From Clostridium lundense DSM 17049 (lineage in GTDB: Bacteria; Bacillota; Clostridia; Clostridiales; Clostridiaceae): a DNA stretch of 64,000 bases. The stretch is from positions 186,001 through 250,000 of the forward strand of contig NZ_JHVC01000001.1 of assembly GCF_000619945.1 (NCBI RefSeq). Reading direction: 5' to 3'. Below, in pieces: positions 7,773-15,511 of this stretch; positions within the stretch are counted from its first letter, which is position 1, and each line of letters begins with the position of its first letter. Made by a program: the position numbers and the translations under genes. The notes beneath the pieces are model-generated. The model was not told where the DNA came from and ran no database searches. It worked only from the letters and a program-made list of their open reading frames with translations.

Positions 7773-9653
7773 ATGGAAAAAAAACAGTTTAAGGCAGAGT
7801 CTAAAAGATTATTAGATCTTATGATCAACTCAATTTATACTCATAAAGAGATTTTTTTAAGAGAGCTTATTTCTAACTCCAGTGATGCAATTGACAAAAT
7901 TTATTATAAAGCATTAACTGATGATTCTTTGACATTTGAAAAAGAGAATTATTATATTAAGGTAATACTTGACAAAGAGAATAGAAGCATTAAAATTTAT
8001 GATACTGGTATTGGAATGACAAAAGAAGAACTTGATGATAATCTTGGAGTTATAGCAAAGAGTGGGTCTTTGCAATTTAAAAAAGATAATGAATCAAAGG
8101 ATGGACATGATATAATCGGTCAATTTGGTGTAGGATTTTATTCTGCATTTTTAGTAGCTGACACTGTTACTGTTATAAGTAAAGCTTTTGGTAGTGATGA
8201 AGCTTACAAATGGGAATCCACAGGGGTAGATGGATATACAATTGAACCATGTGATAAAGATTCTGTTGGTACAGAAATTATACTGAAAATAAAAGAGAAT
8301 ACAGAAGAAGAAAATTATGATGAGTATTTAGATGAATATAAATTAAAATCCATAATCAAGAAATACTCTGATTTTATTAGATATCCAATAAAAATGGATA
8401 TAACTACACAAAAGCTTAAAGAAGGTAGCAAAGAAGAATATGAAGATTGTATAGAGGAACAGGTTGTAAACAGTATGGTTCCTATATGGAGAAAAAATAA
8501 AAATGAGCTTACTAAAGAAGATTATGAGAATTTCTATTCTGAAAAGCATTATGGTTTTGATAAACCAGTAAAATATATTCATACTAGTGTTGATGGTGTT
8601 GTAAGTTATAATTCAATTTTATATATTCCAGAGAAAACACCATATGATTTTTATACAAAAGAGTATGAAAAAGGTTTAGAGTTATATTCAAATGGTGTTT
8701 TAATTATGAATAAATGTAAAGAATTATTACCTGATTATTTTGGGTTTGTAAAGGGTATAGTAGATTCTGAAGATTTATCTCTTAATATATCTAGGGAAAT
8801 ATTACAGCATGATAGACAGCTAAAGCTTATTGCTAAAAACATAAAAACTAAAATAAAGAATGAATTAGAAGATTTATTAAAAAATGAGAGAGATAAATAT
8901 GAAGAATTCTATAAATCCTTTGGAAGACAATTAAAATATGGTGTCTATAGCGATTTTGGAGTGAATAAGGATGTTTTAGAGGATTTATTAATGTTCTATT
9001 CATCAAAAGAAAAGAAAATGGTAACCTTAGCTGAATATGTTTCTAGAATGCCAGAGGATCAAAAATATATTTATTATGCTGTAGGTGAATCCATAGATAG
9101 AATTGAAAAACTTCCACAAATAGAAGTTGTATTAGATAAGGGCTATGAATTATTATACTTCGTAGATGATATAGATGAATTTGCTATAAAAATGATGATG
9201 AAATATAAAGAAAAGGAATTTAGATCTGTATCAAGTGGTGATTTGGGTATAGAATCAGAAGAGGATAAAAATACATCTGAGGTTGATGATAAAGAGAATA
9301 AAGAATTATTTGAAAAGATGAAGAGTATTTTATCAGATAAAGTTAAAGATGTTAGAGCATCAAAGAGATTAAAGAACCATCCTGTGTGCCTATCAAATGA
9401 AGGTGAGCTTTCAATTGAGATGGAGAAAATATTGAATTCTATGCCAGATAATCCAAACTTAAAGGCAGATAAGGTTTTAGAAATAAACGTAAATCATGAT
9501 GTATTTAAATCATTAAAGGAATCATTTGAAAAAGATGAGGATAAGCTTAAATTATATACAGAGTTATTGTATAATCAAGCATTACTTATAGAAGGATTAG
9601 CAATAAATGATCCAGTAGAGTTTACAAATAACATTTGTAAATTAATGATGTAA
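7773..9653 (+). CDS. htpG: Hsp90-family chaperone HtpG
   Basis: A 626-aa ATP-dependent chaperone of full family length. The GHKL ATPase domain occupies residues ~1-220, with NSSDAIDKI (ATP-coordinating helix), DTGIGMT and GQFGVGFYSAF (lid and glycine loop). The middle domain follows with the conserved catalytic-loop segment NISREILQHDRQL, and the C-terminal dimerisation domain ends at residue 626. RBS GGAAGGGAG precedes the ATG. The gene is monocistronic, with its own sigma-A promoter and CIRCE operator upstream and a strong terminator downstream, so it should be in the HrcA heat-shock regulon. In Bacillus subtilis htpG is not CIRCE-controlled. Confidence 0.97.
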   Translation: MEKKQFKAESKRLLDLMINSIYTHKEIFLRELISNSSDAIDKIYYKALTDDSLTFEKENYYIKVILDKENRSIKIYDTGIGMTKEELDDNLGVIAKSGSLQFKKDNESKDGHDIIGQFGVGFYSAFLVADTVTVISKAFGSDEAYKWESTGVDGYTIEPCDKDSVGTEIILKIKENTEEENYDEYLDEYKLKSIIKKYSDFIRYPIKMDITTQKLKEGSKEEYEDCIEEQVVNSMVPIWRKNKNELTKEDYENFYSEKHYGFDKPVKYIHTSVDGVVSYNSILYIPEKTPYDFYTKEYEKGLELYSNGVLIMNKCKELLPDYFGFVKGIVDSEDLSLNISREILQHDRQLKLIAKNIKTKIKNELEDLLKNERDKYEEFYKSFGRQLKYGVYSDFGVNKDVLEDLLMFYSSKEKKMVTLAEYVSRMPEDQKYIYYAVGESIDRIEKLPQIEVVLDKGYELLYFVDDIDEFAIKMMMKYKEKEFRSVSSGDLGIESEEDKNTSEVDDKENKELFEKMKSILSDKVKDVRASKRLKNHPVCLSNEGELSIEMEKILNSMPDNPNLKADKVLEINVNHDVFKSLKESFEKDEDKLKLYTELLYNQALLIEGLAINDPVEFTNNICKLMM

Positions 9654-9661
9654 AGCTTAGT

Positions 9662-9709
9662 GACAGCTATAAATTGTATTTTAAAAACAATTTATAACTG
9701 TCTTTTTTT
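9662..9709 (+). terminator. rho-independent terminator of htpG
   Basis: A 16-bp stem GACAGCTATAAATTGT / ACAATTTATAACTGTC (one G-U pair) is followed by seven T. Confidence 0.92.
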
Positions 9710-9827
9710 AAACTATAGAAAAGCTTTAAATGAAATGTTAAAATAATAAATAATAAATATGGATAATTTTTTCATATCCATAAACAGATAATTTGCCCTA
9801 TAAAGTTTACAGGAGGGGAAAATAAAT

Positions 9828-10292
9828 ATGGTCAGTGCATATCATTATGAAACAGAAATTGGCAAAATAACAATTGTTGAGGATGGCACATCAATTACAC
9901 ATATATGTTTTGGAGAAAGCATACTTAAAGATGCAAATGTAATGGAAACATATTTACTAAAAAAAGCAAATGAACAGCTTGAAGAATACTTTAATGGAAA
10001 AAGAAAAATTTTTGATTTGCCACTAGCACCTAAAGGTACAGAATTTCAGAAAAAAGTGTGGAAGGCATTACAACAAATTCCATATGGAGAAACCTATAGT
10101 TACAAGGATATAGCGAAAAATATTGGCAATATAAAGGCTTGTCGTGCAGTAGGCATGGCAAACAATAAAAATCCAATACCTATATTTATACCTTGTCATA
10201 GGGTTATTGGATCTAATGGCAAATTAGTTGGTTATGCAGGTGGATTGGATGTAAAAGAAAAGCTTTTAGGAATAGAAAAACAAAATCTATGA
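9828..10292 (+). CDS. methylated-DNA-protein-cysteine methyltransferase (Ogt-like)
   Basis: A 154-aa suicide repair protein that transfers the alkyl group of O6-alkylguanine to its own cysteine. The active-site motif IPCHRVIGS puts the acceptor at Cys123. The preceding FQKKVWKALQQIPYGETYSY and the Arg-finger helix region (CRAVGMANNKNP) are typical. Start ATG with AGGAGGGG upstream. The next gene on the strand, 58 bp away, is an AlkD-type glycosylase, so this looks like a small alkylation-repair group. No Ada-type regulator is present. Confidence 0.95.
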   Translation: MVSAYHYETEIGKITIVEDGTSITHICFGESILKDANVMETYLLKKANEQLEEYFNGKRKIFDLPLAPKGTEFQKKVWKALQQIPYGETYSYKDIAKNIGNIKACRAVGMANNKNPIPIFIPCHRVIGSNGKLVGYAGGLDVKEKLLGIEKQNL

Positions 10293-10350
10293 ATTTTACT
10301 TTAAGTTAATTTACTAGAAGAAAATAAAATATAAAAATAAGGAGAAAGCA

Positions 10351-11034
10351 TTGAGTAATAAAGTAAGAGAACAAATTTTTCAATTAGCGGATGAGGAATA
10401 CAAACAGTTTCAAAGCAAATTATGTCCTGGCAATGAGAATATTGTTGGGGTTAGAGTTCCGAAATTAAGAAAACTTGCAAAACAAATAGCCAAGGAAGAT
10501 TGGCGGGAATATATGAAGACAGCAGAAAATGAATATTATGAAGAAGTTATGTTACAATGCATGGTTATAGGCTATGTAAAAGCAGATATTGAAGAAATAC
10601 TAAGTTATGTGACAAAGCTTATACCTAAAATTGATAATTGGGCTGTTTGCGATGGCCTTTGTAGTGGGCTAAAGCTTACGAAGAAAAACAAAATACATGT
10701 TTGGGAATATTTGCAGCCATATCTATTATCAAAACAAGAATTTGAAATGCGCTTTGGTATTGTAATGCTTCTTACTTATTATATAGAGGAAGCTTATATT
10801 GATAAGGTGTTAAAGCTTTTGAATAGGGCAAAGCATGATGGATATTATGTAAAGATGGCTGTTGCTTGGGCAATTTCTATTTGTTATGTTAAATTTCCTG
10901 AGAAAACAATGGAATATTTAAAGAATAATACCTTAGATGATTTTACATATAATAAATCATTACAAAAAATAATAGAATCTCTAAGAGTGGATAAAGAAAC
11001 AAAAATGCTTATTCGTAGTATGAAGCGCAAATAA
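10351..11034 (+). CDS. AlkD-like DNA alkylation repair protein (HEAT-repeat glycosylase family)
   Basis: A 227-aa protein of the DNA_alkylation family, related to AlkC/AlkD, which removes alkylated bases without base flipping. The family signatures VGVRVPKLRKLAK (N-terminal helix pair) and DNWAVCDGLCSGLK (DNA-facing helix with Trp and Asp) are visible, with repeated HEAT-like helices across the chain. The TTG start is supported by AAGGAGAAAGCA immediately upstream. It follows the O6-alkylguanine methyltransferase closely and may share its transcript. Confidence 0.88.
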   Translation: MSNKVREQIFQLADEEYKQFQSKLCPGNENIVGVRVPKLRKLAKQIAKEDWREYMKTAENEYYEEVMLQCMVIGYVKADIEEILSYVTKLIPKIDNWAVCDGLCSGLKLTKKNKIHVWEYLQPYLLSKQEFEMRFGIVMLLTYYIEEAYIDKVLKLLNRAKHDGYYVKMAVAWAISICYVKFPEKTMEYLKNNTLDDFTYNKSLQKIIESLRVDKETKMLIRSMKRK

Positions 11035-11120
11035 GAGATTGTTATATGTAAAAATTAAAAAGAGAAATTCAATAATAATAAGATAGAATGGTTTAAATAA
11101 AGAAAGAAGGAAAAAATAAA

Positions 11121-11573
11121 TTGAATTGGAAGATTAAAAGATTTGAAGAACTAAGTGTGGCAGAAATATATGAAATATTAAAGGAAAGAAATGAAGTTTT
11201 TATTGTTGAACAGCAGTGCCCTTATAATGATGCTGATGAAAAAGATAAAAATGCATATCATCTATTTTGCGAAAAGCAAGGAAAAATAATTGCCTATATA
11301 AGAATTTTAGATAAGGGAATTTCCTATGATGAAATATCTATAGGAAGAGTTTTAGTACATAAACAATATAGAGGAAATGGTTTAGCTAGGCAACTTATGA
11401 CAAAGGGAATTGATTATATAGAAAATGTATTAGTGGAAAATAAAATAAGAATTTCTGCTCAAAAATATTTAATTAAGTTTTATGAGAGTTTAGGATTCAA
11501 AACTGTATCTTCAGTTTATTTTGAAGATAATATTCCACATATAGAAATGTTTTATGAGAAAACACAGTTATAA
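11121..11573 (+). CDS. ElaA-type GNAT N-acetyltransferase
   Basis: A 150-aa GNAT-fold protein. The N-terminus WKIKRFEELSVAEIYEIL followed by FIVEQQCPYNDADEKD is the ElaA subfamily hallmark. The acetyl-CoA loop is visible as IGRVLVHKQYRGNGLAR (R/Q-x-x-G-x-A-like), with a C-terminal FYESLGFKTVS. The substrate is unknown for this subfamily. The TTG start is preceded by AGAAGGAA. It continues the same-strand series with the repair genes upstream and the M24 peptidase 44 bp downstream. Confidence 0.87.
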   Translation: MNWKIKRFEELSVAEIYEILKERNEVFIVEQQCPYNDADEKDKNAYHLFCEKQGKIIAYIRILDKGISYDEISIGRVLVHKQYRGNGLARQLMTKGIDYIENVLVENKIRISAQKYLIKFYESLGFKTVSSVYFEDNIPHIEMFYEKTQL

Positions 11574-11617
11574 ATAATTGTAGGGATATACCCTAGATAT
11601 TACTAGGAGGAATAAAA

Positions 11618-12694
11618 ATGAATAAAAGTAGAATTGAAACAGTGTTGAAGAAAATGAAAGAAAGAGATATACCTCAAATGATAATTGCAGATCCAGCATC
11701 AATTTTTTATTTAACAGGAAAATGGATTCATCCAGGGGAAAGACTTTTAGCTCTTTATCTTAATATAAATGGGAACAACAAGTTATTTATAAATGAGTTA
11801 TTTCCAGTATACGAAGATTTAGGGATAGAAAAAATATGGTTTAATGATACTGATGATGGAGTTAAGATAATATCTACATATATAGATAATAATAAAGCTA
11901 TAGGCATAGATAAGAATTGGCCAGCGCGCTTTTTATTAAGATTCATGGAACTAAAGGCAGCATCAGCTTTTGTTAATGGTTCTGTAATTGTAGATAGAAT
12001 TAGGATGTGCAAAGATGAAGAGGAAAGAGACCTTATGAGAAAAGCATCTGCATTAAATGATGCTGCTATGGGAAGAGTTATTAAAAAGATCAGCGAGAGT
12101 CATTCTGAAAAGAAGATGACATCAGTTTTAGCTAGTATATATGAAGAGTTAGGTGCGGAAGGATTTTCTTTTCCTCCAATTATAGCTTATGGTGCTAATG
12201 GGGCAGATCCTCACCATGAGTCAGATAATTCTCTAGTCAAACCTGGAGACAATATAATACTGGATATAGGGTGCAAATATAAGTCCTATTGTTCAGATAT
12301 GACAAGAACAGTATTTTATAAATATGCTTCAGATAAAGGAAAAGAAATATACAATATAGTATTAGAAGCAAATAAAAAAGCTATTGATGCAGTAAAACCA
12401 GGGGTAAGATTTTGTGATATAGATAAAGCTGCAAGAGAGCATATAGAAAAGCATGGATATGGTAAATATTTTACTCATAGAACAGGACATTCCATAGGAA
12501 TAGAAGTACATGATTTAGGTGATGTTTCATCAGCAAATACTGATACAGTGCAGCCAGGAATGATATTTTCTATTGAACCAGGTATATATTTACCAGGAGA
12601 AGTAGGAGTGAGAATTGAAGATTTAGTTTTAGTTACAGATGATGGCTGTGAAGTTTTAAATAAATATGATAAGGAACTTACTATAATAGAGTAG
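11618..12694 (+). CDS. M24-family metallopeptidase (Xaa-Pro aminopeptidase/dipeptidase type)
   Basis: A 358-aa cytoplasmic peptidase with a creatinase-type N-terminal domain (~1-130) and a pita-bread catalytic domain (~135-355). The five expected metal ligands are visible: Asp in ILDIGCKYKSYCSDMTRT (two Asp), His in HRTGHSIGIEVHD, Glu in SIEPGIYLPG and Glu in GVRIEDLVL. The family hydrolyses Xaa-Pro peptides and fits an amino-acid-fermenting anaerobe. AGGAGG is correctly spaced before the ATG. It converges on the YjiH gene across a repeat-containing terminator. Confidence 0.92.
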   Translation: MNKSRIETVLKKMKERDIPQMIIADPASIFYLTGKWIHPGERLLALYLNINGNNKLFINELFPVYEDLGIEKIWFNDTDDGVKIISTYIDNNKAIGIDKNWPARFLLRFMELKAASAFVNGSVIVDRIRMCKDEEERDLMRKASALNDAAMGRVIKKISESHSEKKMTSVLASIYEELGAEGFSFPPIIAYGANGADPHHESDNSLVKPGDNIILDIGCKYKSYCSDMTRTVFYKYASDKGKEIYNIVLEANKKAIDAVKPGVRFCDIDKAAREHIEKHGYGKYFTHRTGHSIGIEVHDLGDVSSANTDTVQPGMIFSIEPGIYLPGEVGVRIEDLVLVTDDGCEVLNKYDKELTIIE

Positions 12695-12716
12695 AAATAT
12701 TACGAAGCAACTTTTT

Positions 12717-12770
12717 AGAGCATAGAGCATAGAGCATAGAGCATAGAGCATAGAGCATAGAGCATAGAGC
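12717..12770. repeat. 7-bp tandem array (AGAGCAT)x7
   Basis: Seven perfect AGAGCAT units (12717-12765) plus a partial AGAGC run into a hairpin, between two convergent genes. The left flank GAAGCAACTTTTTAGAG resembles the ends of the dispersed AGAGTAC elements at 20532 and 38014. A perfect array of short units is a likely length-variable locus. Confidence 0.95.
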
Positions 12771-12799
12771 CAGATTTTTCCGAAGCAAAAATCTGGCTC
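12767..12799. terminator. bidirectional hairpin between convergent genes
   Basis: Perfect 13-bp stem GAGCCAGATTTTT / AAAAATCTGGCTC with loop CCGAAGC. The T and A tracts lie inside the arms. It is positioned to stop both the M24 peptidase and YjiH transcripts. Confidence 0.65.
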
Positions 12800-12819
12800 T
12801 ATAATTTATACTTTGTAAT

Positions 12820-14178
12820 CTAAAATAAAAAGTGTGCTACTAGTGAAATAATTGGTAGGGTTATAAGAGTACGTTGAAGGAATATTATTATTAAATCCTT
12901 TAATGTTACTGGTATTTTTGATCCCAATAAAAGTCCACCTACTTCAGACATGTATATAAGCTGTGTAACTGAAACACAAGCTATAACAAATCTTGTTAAT
13001 TCACTTTTTATAGTTGCACCTATAACTGTTGGTAAGAACATATCAGCAAAACCTACAACAAGAGTTTGAGAAGCTTCTTTTGCTTCTGGTATTTGTAGAA
13101 GCTTTAATACAGGTATAAAAGGTAATCCTAAAAACTTAAATATAGGAGTATATTCTGCCAAAATTAAAGCTAAAGTTCCCATAGCCATAACTATAGGAGT
13201 TACACCTAGAAGCATATCTAATGTATTTTTTAATCCTTGTATCAAAAAGTTTTTAAAATCACTACAATTACTAGCCTTATTTAGAGCTTTTGTAAGAGCC
13301 CATTGAAAAGGAGTATAATTTTCAGGTATTGTTTCTGAAGTTTTACTTTTAACATTGTTATTATAAGTATCTGGTTTTCTAGATAATGGTGGAATACGAG
13401 GTATTATTATTGCAGCTACTACTCCTGATAAAGTAACAGTTAGGTAAAATGGAACAAAAAGATGTCCAAGATTTACTTGAGAAATAACTACTAAGCTAAA
13501 AGTTATGGAAACCGCAGAAAAGGTTGTCCCAATAATTGCAGCTTCTCTTTTAGTATAATAACCTTCTTCATATTGTTTGCTTGTAAGTAGTACTCCAATA
13601 GTACCATCACCAAGCCAAGAGGCAATACAATCTATAGAAGAACGTCCAGGTAGATTAAAAACAGGACGCATTACTTTTGTTAAAAGTACACCAAAAAACT
13701 CTAAAAGACCATAATCTAAAAGTAAAGGTAAAAGCATTCCTGCAAATATAAATACAGAAAATAAAATTGGTAACAAATTATATAATAATAATCCACCGGT
13801 ATTTTCAGACCATATCCACGCTGGTCCTAATTTGAAAAAGGTACAAACTCCAAATATAGTTCCAAGAATTCTTGCGGTAAACCATATAGGAGTAACATTA
13901 AATAATGTATTCAAATATTTACTAGTTATTATTTTTTTAGGTTTAAATATTTTTGTTATTGTTGTACCTAAAAATGTAACACAAATAACTATTGTCATTA
14001 CCATTGGAAGTACACTACCAATACCTTTTAATACTAATTTTGAAAGTATAGCAATTGGAATAGTTATTTGACCATCATAGGAAATAGGAAGCATAAATAG
14101 AAAAACTCCTATTACAGATGGTATTAAAAACTTGAATAGATTCTTTGATAGATAGTTAATTTTTATTTCGTTTTCCAT
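12820..14178 (-). CDS. YjiH-family membrane protein with nucleoside-recognition (Gate) domain
   Basis: An integral membrane protein of about 452 aa with roughly ten or more hydrophobic segments. The repeated Gate-type motifs (DGTIGVLLTSKQYEEGYYTKREAA and, near the C-terminus, GFADMFLPTVIGATIKSELTRF) mark the nucleoside-recognition family, and the whole architecture matches YjiH. Transport of a nucleoside-like or other small solute is usual speculation for the family; the substrate is unproven. AAAGGGG is 11 nt from ATG 14178 and only 2 nt from an upstream TTG at 14187, so 14178 is preferred but not certain. It is divergent from the 2-hydroxyacid dehydrogenase and convergent with the M24 peptidase. 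Confidence 0.85.
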   Translation of the reverse strand: MENEIKINYLSKNLFKFLIPSVIGVFLFMLPISYDGQITIPIAILSKLVLKGIGSVLPMVMTIVICVTFLGTTITKIFKPKKIITSKYLNTLFNVTPIWFTARILGTIFGVCTFFKLGPAWIWSENTGGLLLYNLLPILFSVFIFAGMLLPLLLDYGLLEFFGVLLTKVMRPVFNLPGRSSIDCIASWLGDGTIGVLLTSKQYEEGYYTKREAAIIGTTFSAVSITFSLVVISQVNLGHLFVPFYLTVTLSGVVAAIIIPRIPPLSRKPDTYNNNVKSKTSETIPENYTPFQWALTKALNKASNCSDFKNFLIQGLKNTLDMLLGVTPIVMAMGTLALILAEYTPIFKFLGLPFIPVLKLLQIPEAKEASQTLVVGFADMFLPTVIGATIKSELTRFVIACVSVTQLIYMSEVGGLLLGSKIPVTLKDLIIIFLQRTLITLPIISLVAHFLF

Positions 14179-14373
14179 GTAAGCCAAAACCCCTTTAAAA
14201 TATTAATATTTATACACCGGCATTTATTATAATGCATAAATATTAATTTATCAATAGTTTTCATGAAATGTAATTTATTGGATTAGAATTTAGAAAGGAT
14301 TACACAATTCTTGTAATACATTAATAAAAGTAATAATATAGTAAGTAAGAAACTTTTTTAGGAGGAAAATAAT

Positions 14374-15324
14374 ATGAAAATAACTGTACTTGAACCACTT
14401 GGACTTTCTGAGGAACAAGTTCGCTTGATTGCAGAAGATCTTACTAAAAATGGACATGAATTAGTAGCCTATAATGATAGAGTAGAGGATGTTGAAGTTT
14501 TAAAAAAGAGAGCTTTTGGATCAGATGTATTAGTAATTGCAAATATGCCTTTAAAGGGAGAAGTAATCAGTTCAGTAGAAAATCTTAAAATGATTTCTGT
14601 AGCATTTACTGGCGTAGACCATGTAGATATAGAAGTATGTAGAGAAAGAAATATTACTGTATGTAATGCTGCAGGATATAGTACTTCTTCTGTAGCAGAA
14701 CTTACATATGGACTTATATTTTCAGTTTTAAGAAACATTGTACCTTTAGATAAATCTACAAGAGAAGGAAAGACAAAGGCTGGATATACACAAAATGATC
14801 TTTCAGGAAAAACTATAGGTATAATAGGTACTGGAGCCATAGGAGTAAAGGTCGCAGAAATAGCCAAAGCTTTTGGATGTAAGGTTTTAGCTTACAGCAG
14901 AAGTAGAAAAAATGAAGTGGAAGCTTTAGGAGTTAAATATGTTTCTTTAGAAGAACTTCTTAAGGAAAGTGATATAGTATCAATCCATGTTCCATTAAAA
15001 GATGATACTAGGACATTGATAAACAAAGAAAAAATTGGGTTAATGAAATCTAATGCTATATTAATAAATACAGCAAGAGGTGGTATTATAGATAATTCAG
15101 CTTTGGCTGAAGCTTTAAAGATGGGAAAGATTGCTGGAGCAGGTATTGATGTGTTTGATATGGAACCTCCAATACCAGAAGATTATCCATTACTTAAGGC
15201 TCCAAATACTGTACTTGCTCCTCATGTAGGTTTTGCAACAGAGGAAGCTATGGTAAGAAGAGCTCATATTGTTTTTGAAAATATAACTAAATGGTTAGAA
15301 GGAAATCCTCAAAATTTAGTTTAA
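14374..15324 (+). CDS. D-isomer-specific 2-hydroxyacid dehydrogenase (phosphoglycerate dehydrogenase-like)
   Basis: A 316-aa NAD-dependent dehydrogenase. The Rossmann motif GIIGTGAIGVKVAEIAKAFG lies near residue 148. Catalytic residues are visible in NTARGGIID (Arg), in GIDVFDMEPP (Glu region) and in APHVGFATEEA (His). The length fits single-domain-pair enzymes without the ACT regulatory domain of SerA. The substrate (hydroxypyruvate, glyoxylate or a branched 2-oxoacid) cannot be told from sequence. AGGAGG precedes the ATG. The gene is monocistronic with a strong terminator. Confidence 0.92.
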   Translation: MKITVLEPLGLSEEQVRLIAEDLTKNGHELVAYNDRVEDVEVLKKRAFGSDVLVIANMPLKGEVISSVENLKMISVAFTGVDHVDIEVCRERNITVCNAAGYSTSSVAELTYGLIFSVLRNIVPLDKSTREGKTKAGYTQNDLSGKTIGIIGTGAIGVKVAEIAKAFGCKVLAYSRSRKNEVEALGVKYVSLEELLKESDIVSIHVPLKDDTRTLINKEKIGLMKSNAILINTARGGIIDNSALAEALKMGKIAGAGIDVFDMEPPIPEDYPLLKAPNTVLAPHVGFATEEAMVRRAHIVFENITKWLEGNPQNLV

Positions 15325-15356
15325 TGAATATTAAAATGAACAATTTTCAATTTGAA

Positions 15357-15389
15357 ACATCTACTTTAGTTAAAGTAGATGTTTTTTTT
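15357..15389 (+). terminator. rho-independent terminator after the hydroxyacid dehydrogenase
   Basis: Perfect 11-bp stem ACATCTACTTT / AAAGTAGATGT with loop AGTT, then eight T. Confidence 0.95.
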
Positions 15390-15511
15390 GTTTGTAAAAA
15401 ATTGCAAATCATTTTATGTATAAATTTTCATAGTGCTGATGTTGTATTATTTAAGGACAAATGCAAAATACTAAATATAATAATAATTTAATAAGAGATG
15501 AAGGAATATAT

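Noticed and set aside
12717..12770. CRISPR array
   Set aside because: Contiguous 7-bp tandem copies with no spacers and no cas genes.
13832..14071. 79-aa plus-strand open frame inside the YjiH gene
   Set aside because: Antisense shadow of a well-supported membrane protein gene; no RBS.
15461..15511. N-terminal extension of the YhgE/Pip protein
   Set aside because: No RBS before the ATG at 15461; GAAGGA is spaced for ATG 15512, which begins the conserved N-terminus.
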